Assembly (NCBI RefSeq): GCF_002019695.1
Contig: NZ_KV917376.1
Coordinates: 3,528,120 to 3,592,119, forward strand
DNA: 64,000 bases
Direction of reading: 5' to 3'
From: Evansella clarkii
GTDB lineage: Bacteria > Bacillota > Bacilli > Bacillales > Salisediminibacteriaceae
Part shown: piece after piece, positions 1 through 8,248 of the stretch
Numbering within the stretch: position 1 is the stretch's first letter
How the letters are laid out: every line of letters starts with the position of its first letter
Translations under genes and position numbers: made by a program
Notes under the pieces: model-generated
Seen by the model: only the letters and a program-made list of their open reading frames with translations
What the model was told of the DNA's origin: nothing
Database searches by the model: none

Positions 1-75
1 ATTTATTATAGTACAAAAATCCGGGTAAAGAAAATTGCAAACAGCCGTTATCAGTATCTGGAAATAATTTACTGT

Positions 76-429
76 TTATTCATTTTCCGACTGGTACTCA
101 ATTGTAATAGCTAATGTTCCCCAGTATTTTTCCTGCTCTGGAGTGTAAATCTGGTATGTGCCCTTAATCATCTCCTCCATTGTCCAGCTTTCACAATCAA
201 AGTCTCTGAAAGGGATGTCCTGGTACATAGCCTGAAATGTATCATACTTTCTAATCTCTGTTACTTTAACTCTTAATCGATCGTTTTGTTCCGGAATAAG
301 GATAAATTCAATCGTATCACCAACGTTAATTTTTCTTCTTTTTTCGTCATTCAGTCGAACTTCAACTGTCTTTCTCCCCTCTTTAATTGCCTGAAAGTAT
401 TCACCATATAAGCCCATTTGATGCTCCAC
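76..429 (-). CDS. ASCH domain protein
   Basis: A 117-residue soluble protein with the ASCH signature near the N-terminus: residues 14-25 contain an Ile-x-x-Gly-x-Lys-Thr-x-Glu-x-Arg pattern, typical of the PUA-like ASCH fold. ASCH proteins are thought to bind RNA or modified nucleosides, and some are N4-acetylcytidine amidohydrolases. The exact substrate cannot be told from sequence. The start is GTG, preceded by a GAGGGG box about ten bases upstream; an internal ATG four codons later is the alternative. It stands alone on the minus strand, downstream of the DUF5694 gene and separated from it by about 80 bp, so co-transcription is possible. Confidence 0.8.
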   Translation of the reverse strand: MEHQMGLYGEYFQAIKEGRKTVEVRLNDEKRRKINVGDTIEFILIPEQNDRLRVKVTEIRKYDTFQAMYQDIPFRDFDCESWTMEEMIKGTYQIYTPEQEKYWGTLAITIEYQSENE

Positions 430-510
430 TTACAGTTCCCCTCTCTTTTATCGGCGATAAATTCCTGCCGGCTTGAATGAAAATTAATCTGCCGCCTCAT
501 AATCGCCAGC

Positions 511-1245
511 TTATAAATAGTCATCGATATTTAAAACTTGTATTTGGCTGCTTTCAGTCAGAAACTGGCTTACCAAATGGACGTGCGCCCCTCCAATCAG
601 TAATAAAATTCGCTCACTTTTATTTTCTGTTAGTTTGAGAAGGTTGTGATAGATAATTAGATTTCTCTGATACCACCATCTCATCCAGTCTATCCCTACA
701 TATTCAGTAGCTGCTCCAATTTGAGCGATGGTTAAATACATCTCATGTTCTGTAAGGATTCTCTCTTTGTTATTAATTTCTTTTAATGCTTCTAAAATAG
801 ATAATTCTTTTATATTTGGTGCTATTTTCGGTATGTAAGATTCCATGATCAGCTCATATAATTCTGACTGGTGCATTTTTGCCCATTCCAGAACCTCGTT
901 AATACTCCTGTTGCCTGCATCGCCCATCCAGTCAACTGCATATATCGTCTCGTGGTTAAGTCTGTCACTTATTCTGAATCCTAATTGGTGAATTTCGTTT
1001 GCTGTTAATTCAAATTTGCGATTTTTATATTCTTTAAAGTTTGCATTAAGAGCTTCGTCTCTTGCCTTATCTGCTTCCACAGCAACCTTTGTCGGTTTGA
1101 ATTTTTCCAGTTTCTCAACAACTTCCAATACTTCTTTTTGTTTGTTTTCTGCCAGCACATTTCCTGTATCCGTTTGAATCATATCAGGGGAGCCACCAAA
1201 GTGGTAGGTCCCAACTATTAAAATTGCCGGTTTGTCCTGTCGCAT
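511..1245 (-). CDS. DUF5694 / TraB-like protein
   Basis: A 244-residue protein with the DUF5694 hallmarks. These are an N-terminal Gly-Thr-Tyr-His-Phe-Gly motif (residues 12-17), a Val-Glu-Ala-Asp segment, an internal Gly-Ile-Asp-Trp with aromatic residues, and a C-terminal Gly-Gly-Ala-His-Val motif near residue 218. This arrangement recalls the TraB/PrgY/GumN fold, whose members are suspected metalloproteases or hydrolases; activity here is not established. There is no signal peptide or membrane segment. The ATG is preceded by an AAGGGGG box five bases away. The next gene downstream on the same strand is the ASCH protein. Confidence 0.75.
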   Translation of the reverse strand: MRQDKPAILIVGTYHFGGSPDMIQTDTGNVLAENKQKEVLEVVEKLEKFKPTKVAVEADKARDEALNANFKEYKNRKFELTANEIHQLGFRISDRLNHETIYAVDWMGDAGNRSINEVLEWAKMHQSELYELIMESYIPKIAPNIKELSILEALKEINNKERILTEHEMYLTIAQIGAATEYVGIDWMRWWYQRNLIIYHNLLKLTENKSERILLLIGGAHVHLVSQFLTESSQIQVLNIDDYL

Positions 1246-1457
1246 TTTTGCCCCCTTATTGGAATATCATAGGTGCACGGTCTTCTGGATCAGCATCTTC
1301 TAACATTCTCATAATCTTAAAAATACCAATATCTCTTCGATATGTAAATTTTTTATAGTTATGGAATTCTGGTTAATTAAAATCGCAAAGTCCCTGAAAG
1401 TTTCACCATCTCTGCCTTTAAACAAGAAGTCCTTTTAATAATCGAATAATGGGCGAT

Positions 1458-1655
1458 AGTAAAATAAGCGGAAATTGTTCGGTTAGTTGTAATAAAAAGC
1501 TACTTTGGGGGTAAATAGGGGGAGCTTTTCCGGTTATGCAACGAAAAATAAAGGATTTTTACTTGATTTGTTTAAATAGGGGGAATCTCTCCGTCTATTT
1601 AAGTTATTTTTAGTGCTAATCACTATATAAGAGAAATATCTCCGGTTATTTATCA
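1458..1655. repeat. Degenerate ~50-60 bp repeat, four copies
   Basis: The 407-bp gap 1246-1652 holds no gene. Its right half has four degenerate copies of a purine-rich/pyrimidine-rich hairpin motif (roughly GGGGAAtctCTCCGGTTATTTA), centred near 1475, 1525, 1585 and 1640. Spacings are about 50, 60 and 53 bp. Each copy can fold back on itself (GGGA against TCTCC). The last copy abuts the stop codon of the endonuclease-like gene, so it could also act as a weak 3' structure for that transcript. The left half is AT-rich without visible signal. Confidence 0.5.
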
Positions 1656-2315
1656 GATCAGGTTCTTAACCTGATCTCCCAACTGATAAGAACGGATTTT
1701 CACAATCCCAGATGCAGGTATCAGCATCTTTTTATCGACTAGTTGAGAAAGTATTTTTTTTACCGTCTTGTCGCTAAGCTTCAAATATTTCTCGACTTCT
1801 ATAGGGGAGATGGCTTCTCCTTTTCGAATTGCCAGACGCAACACTTCCTTTTCTAAAAAGGATAGAGTTGTCAGGTGCAATTCATCCCCCAGCCACCGGC
1901 CAATCACTTGCTGAACAATTTGTTGGCATCGGCGAGGCTTCTCTTTAACTTGGTCATAAGAGAAGCGGATTACAGTCCATCCGTCAATTACCAATTGGTT
2001 TTGACGCTCCAGACTGTCGGAAAATTGCCATCTGCTTATATTCTTTAAGTGAGGGCCGAATCCGTCAATCTCAAGGCAAATCCGTATACCAGGACGAATA
2101 TAGGCAAAATCCAAATACCTTGTGCCCTCCTTGAAATCATTCACTTCATATTCTGGACACAGATATTGGAAATGATGAAAGGAAGGCCACCACACGTGCT
2201 TCAAAAACATCATTTCAGCATGTTTGTGACCTTCTTGTAAGCGCCGCAATCGTTCACCGCTTCTTGCCTGCAAGTGAATATTCATAAAGGTCTGGTATTC
2301 TTCTTCAAAACCCAT
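1653..2315 (-). CDS. Endonuclease-fold protein with winged helix
   Basis: A 220-residue protein of two parts. Residues 30-130 carry a DUF559/Vsr-like PD-(D/E)XK core: Asp69 in a Tyr-Leu-Asp-Phe strand, Glu82-Ile-Asp84-Gly in the next strand, a conserved Arg-Gln-Asn helix, and Gly-Trp (112-113) followed by Val-x-Arg-Phe. Residues 150-205 form a winged-helix-like domain. The combination suggests a DNA-binding nuclease-like protein whose real substrate is unknown. No methyltransferase or restriction partner is nearby, so a restriction-modification role is not supported. The start is ATG behind a strong AAGGAGG. Alternative view: a regulator that kept the nuclease fold. Confidence 0.65.
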   Translation of the reverse strand: MGFEEEYQTFMNIHLQARSGERLRRLQEGHKHAEMMFLKHVWWPSFHHFQYLCPEYEVNDFKEGTRYLDFAYIRPGIRICLEIDGFGPHLKNISRWQFSDSLERQNQLVIDGWTVIRFSYDQVKEKPRRCQQIVQQVIGRWLGDELHLTTLSFLEKEVLRLAIRKGEAISPIEVEKYLKLSDKTVKKILSQLVDKKMLIPASGIVKIRSYQLGDQVKNLI

Positions 2316-2616
2316 AATAATCCTCCTTTTATCTTATGAACAATTCTTTTAATAAAAATATCTGAAATATGAGCTTTAAATCTTCATATTTTTTCTATGT
2401 CTAGGCTGAATCTTCTTTACTATTAATTTAACTACGGAAAGAACTTTAAAATTAATGATAGTTAATGCAAGTGAAAAAAGGAGTAAGAGTAGAGTCTTAA
2501 ATTGAGGAAATTGAAAGGTAAAGAATTGGAGGTTATAACTATTATTAGTTTAATAGATTCTTTAAAATTGTCAATTAATTTTCTCTATATTATGACAATA
2601 TCTTATTTCTTCATTA

Positions 2617-2660
2617 AGATCCCCGTTCCTGGAACCAAAGTACCAGGTTAAAACAACGTG
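2617..2660 (-). repeat. Solitary copy of the 48-kb hairpin element
   Basis: Read on the minus strand, 2628-2647 is CCTGGTACTTTGGTTCCAGG, differing by one base from CCTGGCACTTTGGTTCCAGG in the hairpin that closes the tandem array at 48754-48798. The flanks (AA before, GAAC after) also match, but the right stem arm is lost. It lies in the 600-bp intergenic region upstream of the citrate transporter. Apart from the dyad/cre site that region shows only AT-rich sequence. Confidence 0.6.
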
Positions 2661-2852
2661 AAAACGAAAGAATAACGGAGTTTAACCGAGGTCCCAAAAA
2701 ACACAACTCTATCCTCCCATCAACCACCCCTTCCCGTAAACAAAATGAACAAAATACACTAATTAACCAATATTTAATTAATTTTCATAACATATCCCTC
2801 CCTCTTTTCTATGTGTTAAGTTATTTAATATATCAGAAAACTCGATGACTTC

Positions 2853-2881
2853 TAACCGCTTTATTATTGTAAGCGGTTACT
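2853..2881 (+). promoter_or_regulatory. Dyad with overlapping cre-like site before citM
   Basis: An 8-bp perfect inverted repeat, TAACCGCT (2853-2860) and AGCGGTTA (2872-2879), is separated by 11 bp. Its right arm lies inside TTGTAAGCGGTTACT (2867-2881), which fits the CcpA cre consensus WTGNAANCGNWNNCW at every fixed position. The site is about 35 bp before the transporter start, where a bound protein would block transcription. CcpA control of citrate uptake is established in Bacillus subtilis; its use here is inferred. The dyad itself may also bind the response regulator encoded at 5.7 kb. Confidence 0.6.
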
Positions 2882-2915
2882 ATTTTACTCAGGAAATTGA
2901 AAGGGGAGAAAGATT

Positions 2916-4247
2916 ATGCTGAGTATTATCGGATTTGCAACGATAATCACAATTGTAGTACTGCTTTTAAAGGGCCGGGTGTCTCCGATTATAGCTCTTG
3001 TAATTGTTCCGATTATAGGTGCCCTCGTAGGAGGTTTTGGCATTGCGGAGATCGGTGGGTTTTTCAGTGAAGGAATTGATCGTGTTATTAATGTAGTTAT
3101 AATGTTTATTTTCGCAATTCTCTTTTTCGGAATTATGCAAGATGCGGGACTCTTTGATCCTTTCATTAATAAAATGATAGCGATTTCAAAAGGAAATGTT
3201 ATCGCAGTTGCCGTTGCTACTGTACTGATTGCTGCGGTTGCCCATCTTGACGGTTCCGGGGCATCAACTTTCCTGATAACAATTCCTGCCTTACTTCCAT
3301 TATATAAACGTCTGAAAATGAGCCCGTATTTACTGCTCCTTTTAGTAGGAACCAGTGCCAGTATCCTGAACATGCTTCCATGGGCTGGCCCGCTTGGACG
3401 AACTGCAGCTGTAACCGGGCTGGATCCAACAGAACTATGGCGCCCGCTTATACCTTTACAAATTATCGCTTTAGTTTTATTAGTTGGACTAGCAGTAATA
3501 CTTGGTATTCGGGAAAAACGTCGAATTGCTAAAATGGGCAGTATAGAAGAAGCACAACTTGAAGCCGCTGCTGCAGGAGAGCTGACAGAAGACGAGCCTT
3601 CCACACAGGAGAAGGATAATTCGCTAGCCCGCCCGAAATTACTCTGGGTGAATTTATTAATAACTTTAGGGCTGGTCGCATCTCTCGTAACTGATCTTAT
3701 ACCTGCTGGATTTGCGTTTATGATCGCATTGAGTATTGCCCTTCCGTTAAATTATCCGAAAGTAAACGATCAGATGGACCGTATTAAAGCACATGCGCCA
3801 AATGCGCTGCTTATGGCAACTATCATCCTTGCCGCAGGATCCTTCTTAGGAATTTTAGGCGGTACCGGCATGCTTGATTCTATCGCAGTTGATATGGTAA
3901 CAATACTTCCTGCGATGGTAGTCCCTTACTTACACTTGATCATCGGTGCCTTCGGAGTGCCTTTTGAGCTGATACTGAATACTGACGCTTATTATTTTGC
4001 TATGCTTCCGGTTGTTGAACAAATCGTTACAGGATACGGAGTTGATACGTTCTCCGCAGCATACGCAATGATTATAGGTAATATTATTGGCACGTTCGTA
4101 AGTCCATTTGCTCCGGCACTCTGGCTCGCACTTGGATTAGCCGGACTGGAGATGGGGAAACATATCCGCTACTCCATCTTCTGGGTTTGGGGATTCAGCT
4201 TAGTACTCATGGGAGTGGCTATCCTTCTTGGAATTATAGTCATATAA
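2916..4247 (+). CDS. citM: CitMHS citrate/cation symporter
   Basis: A 443-residue integral membrane protein with about 11-12 hydrophobic segments, matching the CitMHS family (metal-citrate:proton symporters) in length and motifs. A His-Leu-Asp-Gly-Ser-Gly-Ala-Ser-Thr stretch near residue 110, an Asn-Met-Leu-Pro-Trp-Ala-Gly-Pro stretch near 152 and an Asn-Thr-Asp-Ala-Tyr-Tyr stretch near 355 are typical family signatures. It would bring citrate, probably as a divalent metal complex, across the cell membrane. The start ATG follows a GGGGAGA box. A cre-like dyad precedes it, a terminator follows it, and a CitA/DcuS-type two-component system lies 1.5 kb downstream on the opposite strand. The preferred metal cannot be told. 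Confidence 0.85.
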   Translation: MLSIIGFATIITIVVLLLKGRVSPIIALVIVPIIGALVGGFGIAEIGGFFSEGIDRVINVVIMFIFAILFFGIMQDAGLFDPFINKMIAISKGNVIAVAVATVLIAAVAHLDGSGASTFLITIPALLPLYKRLKMSPYLLLLLVGTSASILNMLPWAGPLGRTAAVTGLDPTELWRPLIPLQIIALVLLVGLAVILGIREKRRIAKMGSIEEAQLEAAAAGELTEDEPSTQEKDNSLARPKLLWVNLLITLGLVASLVTDLIPAGFAFMIALSIALPLNYPKVNDQMDRIKAHAPNALLMATIILAAGSFLGILGGTGMLDSIAVDMVTILPAMVVPYLHLIIGAFGVPFELILNTDAYYFAMLPVVEQIVTGYGVDTFSAAYAMIIGNIIGTFVSPFAPALWLALGLAGLEMGKHIRYSIFWVWGFSLVLMGVAILLGIIVI

Positions 4248-4270
4248 GTTATTTATAATACTATTCAATA

Positions 4271-4312
4271 GAAAAACTTCTCCTGGATCACTGTATCCGG
4301 AGAAGTTTTCTT
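4271..4312 (+). terminator. Intrinsic terminator after citM
   Basis: AAAACTTCTCC and GGAGAAGTTTT form an 11-bp stem around a 13-nt loop, with a short T-rich tail, 25-30 bp after the transporter stop codon. The A/T symmetry would let it work in both directions. Confidence 0.8.
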
Positions 4313-4346
4313 TGGGTTGCTCTCGTTTCGCAGGTAAGAATCCTGA

Positions 4347-4620
4347 ATTCGATAATAGAATAATCGTTTTCGAGAATTGACCTTATTATTTCGAGAATTG
4401 GGTCCCTGATTACGAGAATAGAACCTCTGTTTTCGCGAATTGCAACTCTAACTCGAAAAAAAGACCTCTAAGTTTTAAAAAAACATCTCTTAATCCCTCA
4501 ATTCCCCACTATTCCTAAAACAACAGTCTCCTTCCCCCAGGCCAGACATTCATTTTCTCGCAATTCGCCCTCATCTTTCTCACAAAAACAGTCCCCTTCA
4601 CTTTCATCACAAAACCAGCC
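4347..4620. repeat. 21-bp-period short repeat array
   Basis: The intergenic region 4313-4625 holds no gene. CGAGAATTG-like words recur at 4350 (CGATAATAG), 4371, 4392, 4413 and 4434 (CGCGAATTG), exactly 21 bp apart. A decayed copy follows at about 4453. Looser versions (TTCTCGCAATTCGCC, TTTCTCACAAAA, TTTCATCACAAAA) continue to about 4615. The lockstep 21-bp spacing is clear; function is unknown. A similar 20-21-bp-period array occurs at 25.26 kb. Confidence 0.6.
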
Positions 4621-4625
4621 AAAAA

Positions 4626-5552
4626 TTAAAATAACAACGTAGAAATAAACACCACCACCGTCACTGTCACACTGCTCAACAGTGTAGTCACAAGTACCGT
4701 CTGAGCGGCAAGCTCCGGATGGTTGTTAAATTCCAATGCGAGCTGGGCGCTGTTCCGTGACGATGGATAGGCGCTTGCAATAAACAATGCCTGTGCCACT
4801 GTTCCTTCCAGCCCGAACAGATAAATAATCCCTAAAGCCGCCAATGGTGAAAAAAGAAGCCTGCCGAGGCAGCTGAAAACTATGATTCTGTTAATCTTTG
4901 TAATTTGTATGTATGCCACCTGTGCTCCTAACACCAAAAGAGCCATCGCAATAAAAGCATTCGCCGCATTTTCCAGCGGGTTCCAAAGCGCTGTTGGTAT
5001 CTCCACCTGAAGTTCCTGTAAAAGGATACCTCCTGCCAATGCATAAAGCATCGGCATTTTCAGTAACATAACCAATGCTTTGGCTCCCTGTGATTTCACT
5101 GAAACAGAGTTTAACAGCCCGTATGTAAATGTTACAAGCTGCTGAAACACAGTAACGATAATTTGAATAGTCACCCCTGATGGATTGCTCTGAAAAACAA
5201 GCTGGCTCACCGGAAGGCCGTAATTTGCTGAGTTTATTAAAACTACACTGTTTTTAAACACGGAGGCTGAACCTTTGTCCAGCTTAAATGCTTTGGATAA
5301 GCCAGCGCTGAAGAGAATTAATGCGAGGCAAAGCACCAGCTGGAAACTGACCACCTCCACCAACAGCTGAGCATCCAGCTCACTCTTATACACGTTCACA
5401 AAAGTAATTGCAGGAAGTAAAAAATATGTCAGTATTTTAGACAGCGTTTTCAAATCAAACTGAAATTTCCTGTGAAGAAAGGCACCAAACCCGATAAGTA
5501 TAAAGACAGGTATAATAACATTAAAAATAATGACGCCAAAAAGCTCCAACAT
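4626..5552 (-). CDS. AEC family transporter
   Basis: About 308 residues, with ten hydrophobic segments in a 5+5 arrangement and the auxin-efflux-carrier (AEC) family look: an N-terminal Pro-Val-Phe-x-x-x-Gly-Phe-Gly, an Asn-Ser-Ala-Asn-Tyr-Gly-Leu-Pro segment near residue 110 and a C-terminal Ala-Tyr-Pro-Ser-Ser-Arg-Asn-Ser segment. Bacterial AEC members export or exchange organic acids such as malate. Placement between citM and the CitS/CitT-like pair supports a carboxylate substrate by inference. The start is set at the ATG 11 bases after AAAGG; an ATG three codons earlier sits directly on that box and is less likely. Confidence 0.8.
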   Translation of the reverse strand: MLELFGVIIFNVIIPVFILIGFGAFLHRKFQFDLKTLSKILTYFLLPAITFVNVYKSELDAQLLVEVVSFQLVLCLALILFSAGLSKAFKLDKGSASVFKNSVVLINSANYGLPVSQLVFQSNPSGVTIQIIVTVFQQLVTFTYGLLNSVSVKSQGAKALVMLLKMPMLYALAGGILLQELQVEIPTALWNPLENAANAFIAMALLVLGAQVAYIQITKINRIIVFSCLGRLLFSPLAALGIIYLFGLEGTVAQALFIASAYPSSRNSAQLALEFNNHPELAAQTVLVTTLLSSVTVTVVVFISTLLF

Positions 5553-5716
5553 GCTGATCATCCTTTGCCTGGAAAGACATTGTTATCGACTGATTCAGGA
5601 CTGTATTCCTTTTAATGGGAGTTATCCCTCTTAAAATTAGCACAGTACCGGCAAAGCGATACAGCATAGGAGCATAAAACTTATATTATTCATAAAAATC
5701 TTTTTGTCCATATTGT

Positions 5717-6427
5717 TTACACAAGGGCGTAACGGCGCTCCGGGCGGCCAACGTCACCGTACATCAACTCTGCTTTCACCTGGCCTGCCGCCACTAAATA
5801 TTCCAGATAACGCCTCGCGGTAGAACGGCTTGCCCCTATTTCGCTGCCAACTTCCACTGCAGTAAAACTTTGATTCCGGTTTTCCAGCATAACATCAACG
5901 ATTTTTTCCAAGGTGATCCTGTCAATTCCTTTCGGCAGATCACTGACACTTTTTGGTTTATCAGCTACTACTGCTGAAGAAGATAAACCTCGGAAAGAAT
6001 CAAGCTCCTCCTGAGTCATCTCCTGCTTACTGTTAAACAGCCTCTTTTTTGCCTGTAATGACTCCAGTGTTTTATTCAGACGGTCGAAATCCACTGGTTT
6101 AATAATATAATCAAAAATGCCGCCCCGCAGTGTCTGTTCTATTGTTTCTGTTTCTTTTGCCGCGGTAAGCATGATAATATCAATATTTTCGTAGGTTTTG
6201 CGGATTTCCCACATCAATTCCAGACCTTCCACATCCGGAATATATACATCAAGCAAAATAAGGTCCGGCAAAACAGGAGATTTCCGTAAATACTCGAGTG
6301 CTTCTTTGCCGGTATAAGCTACCTTGGATACATAAAATCCGTCGACTTTTTCCACGAACTGTTTATTAATATCAGCCACACGGAAATCATCTTCTATAAT
6401 TAATACGTTAAATCGCTTGTCCGCCAT
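5717..6427 (-). CDS. CitT/DcuR-type response regulator
   Basis: A 236-residue response regulator. The receiver domain (residues 6-125) has the acidic pair Asp13/Asp14, the phospho-acceptor Asp60 in a Leu-Leu-Asp-Val-Tyr-Ile-Pro segment, and a conserved Lys in Ile-Ile-Lys-Pro-Val-Asp. A C-terminal winged-helix domain (about 165-230) has the Ser-Arg-Ser-Thr-Ala-Arg-Arg-Tyr-Leu helix of the CitT/DcuR/CitB group. An upstream GTG in frame exists, but it lies within the ribosome binding site (GAGGAGG). The ATG seven bases downstream of that site is therefore the real start, giving a 20-bp overlap with the kinase gene. It probably switches on citM. Confidence 0.88.
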   Translation of the reverse strand: MADKRFNVLIIEDDFRVADINKQFVEKVDGFYVSKVAYTGKEALEYLRKSPVLPDLILLDVYIPDVEGLELMWEIRKTYENIDIIMLTAAKETETIEQTLRGGIFDYIIKPVDFDRLNKTLESLQAKKRLFNSKQEMTQEELDSFRGLSSSAVVADKPKSVSDLPKGIDRITLEKIVDVMLENRNQSFTAVEVGSEIGASRSTARRYLEYLVAAGQVKAELMYGDVGRPERRYALV

Positions 6428-8066
6428 GTGTTTCCTCCTCTTCACCTGTTTTTGGAACTGTTACTATAAAACAGGACCCTCCTGACTCACTTGTCTCCAG
6501 AGTAAGGCTTCCGTTCAATTCTTGTAACACCTGCTGTACTAGAGAGAGCCCGAATCCACGGTGAGAACCTTTTTTTGTCGTAAAGCCTTTCTGAAAAATC
6601 CTGTCCGCATCTTCGTCGGTAATTCCAGGACCGCTGTCTTCAATCTCAAACAGGATTTCTTGCCCTATATCTGTGAAAAATATAGATATTTGCTGATCAT
6701 TTTCTGATTCTCTTACTGCATCATAAGCGTTTTCCAGTAAATTACCGAGTACAGTCACGAGCCCTTCCCGCTGTCTTTCTGTCAGAGGAGCTAATAGCTC
6801 ACTGTCCGGATGGATAGTCATTTTTATGCCCAGTTCATGGGCCCGGTTCAGCTTCCCAAGGAGTACCGCACTAACATAGGAATCTTTTACACTATTAATT
6901 AAAAAGTGGATCCACTCCTGCTGCTTTTTACTTTCTTTATTGATGAACTCAACCGCTTCTTTCGTTCTTTCCAGCTGCAGGAGGCCTGAGATCGTGTTCA
7001 GCTTATTGGAAAACTCATGGGTCTGTACACGGAGTGCTTCTGAATATTGTTTTACTTTTGAGAGTTCTTCGGCAAGCCTCTCAATTTCTGTACGGTTTCG
7101 TAAAGAGGAGACGGCCCCTATTAGCTTGTTGTCATAATATATAGGAACCCTGTTAACGATAAATCTTTCGTCGTTTACCCATAATTCCTGGTTATACTGT
7201 CCTTCTCCTGTTTCCAGCACTTCCATAATTTTAGTATTAGTAACCAGATCCCTCAAATATTTTCCTTTAACGTTATTCTCCTCAGTGTGTAAAAGCTCCT
7301 GGGCATTTTGGTTGCACATCGTGATACGGCCATTCTTGTCAACAGCGATAATGCCTTCATGAATGGACTGAAAAATCGCTTCCCTTTCCTCGAATAGCTG
7401 CCCTATTTCATCAGGCTCAAGTCCGAGAATGGATTTTTTCACATGAAGAGAAATCAGGACAGCGCCGATTATTCCAATTAAAATACTAAATAAAATCCAG
7501 TACCAAAGTTCAGATACATATGTTCCAATCGTCATTTCAATATCATCTAATAAAAATCCAACTGACACCACACCAATAACAGTACCTTCCTCTGAAAACA
7601 CCGGAACCTTCCCGCGGATAGAGGGACCTAATGATCCGTCTGCTTCGGAGATATAGGATTCCCCTTCAAGCAGTGCCCTGTCATTATCATCACCGACCAT
7701 TGTTTCACCAATTCGCTCTTCAAGGGGATGCGAATACCGCACCCCTTCTGTATTACCTACCACAATAAATTCAGAACCGGTTTTTACACGAATCGATTCT
7801 GCAATCGGCTGGATAATCTCCGAAGGATTCTCAGTGAAAAATGCATCTCTTATTTCTGGTATTTCAGATACAGACTGGGCTACACTCAAGGCGCGAATCC
7901 CGATCTGCTCTGAAACCGTTTCCGAATACTTCCCATTCGAGTATATGCCAAGTACTAACAGCATTAAAATGATCAGCGCGCAAATGAGCACAATCATTTT
8001 CGTTACAAGCGGGATACGCAGACCTGTGAGTTTATTTAATAGAGGGAGTTTTTCATTCATGTTCAT
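6408..8066 (-). CDS. CitA/DcuS-type sensor histidine kinase
   Basis: A 552-residue sensor kinase. A membrane segment at residues 20-41 and a second at about 186-207 bracket an extracytoplasmic Cache/PAS sensor (45-180) with the Ser-Ile-Arg-Gly-Lys-x-Pro-Val motif used by CitA/DcuS proteins to bind di- or tricarboxylates. A cytoplasmic PAS domain (about 225-330) follows. The phospho-acceptor is His350 in a Thr-His-Glu-Phe-Ser-Asn-Lys-Leu motif characteristic of this kinase group. The ATPase domain has Asn-Leu-Leu-Glu-Asn-Ala-Tyr-Asp (N box) and Asp-Ser-Gly-Pro-Gly-Ile and Gly-Phe-Gly-Leu (G boxes). GAGG lies eight to nine bases before the ATG. The response regulator overlaps its 3' end. Ligand inferred: citrate or a related acid. 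Confidence 0.9.
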   Translation of the reverse strand: MNMNEKLPLLNKLTGLRIPLVTKMIVLICALIILMLLVLGIYSNGKYSETVSEQIGIRALSVAQSVSEIPEIRDAFFTENPSEIIQPIAESIRVKTGSEFIVVGNTEGVRYSHPLEERIGETMVGDDNDRALLEGESYISEADGSLGPSIRGKVPVFSEEGTVIGVVSVGFLLDDIEMTIGTYVSELWYWILFSILIGIIGAVLISLHVKKSILGLEPDEIGQLFEEREAIFQSIHEGIIAVDKNGRITMCNQNAQELLHTEENNVKGKYLRDLVTNTKIMEVLETGEGQYNQELWVNDERFIVNRVPIYYDNKLIGAVSSLRNRTEIERLAEELSKVKQYSEALRVQTHEFSNKLNTISGLLQLERTKEAVEFINKESKKQQEWIHFLINSVKDSYVSAVLLGKLNRAHELGIKMTIHPDSELLAPLTERQREGLVTVLGNLLENAYDAVRESENDQQISIFFTDIGQEILFEIEDSGPGITDEDADRIFQKGFTTKKGSHRGFGLSLVQQVLQELNGSLTLETSESGGSCFIVTVPKTGEEEETHGGQAI

Positions 8067-8185
8067 TGCCTGACCTCTTCCACGTTTAATTCTTCTACTA
8101 TTCTACTATATTTGTTAGCCAGGTTGCTGAAAATGAATAAATATGGTCTTTAAGGAGGAGTTTCTTCTGGAAATTAATTTTGTAG

Positions 8186-8223
8186 AAAACAGGCCCCCGG
8201 AGAAACCTCCAGAGGCCTGCTTC
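8186..8223 (-). terminator. Terminator after the xylanase gene
   Basis: CAGGCC (8190-8195) pairs with GGCCTG (8214-8219), with GGAG/CTCC-type pairing inside. On the minus strand the hairpin is followed by a short T-rich GTTTTCT. It lies 26 bp past the xylanase stop. Confidence 0.65.
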
Positions 8224-8248
8224 TTCAATCATTAATTTTGCTGTAAAA

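Noticed and set aside
1653..2315. Restriction-modification or Vsr system
   Set aside because: The nuclease fold is present, but no methyltransferase or specificity gene is near, and a winged-helix domain argues for another role.
2885..3604. 239-codon minus-strand frame opposite citM
   Set aside because: Antisense shadow of a hydrophobic gene: Ser/Ala/Ile/Thr-rich composition, no ribosome binding site, and the plus-strand gene is a clear family member.
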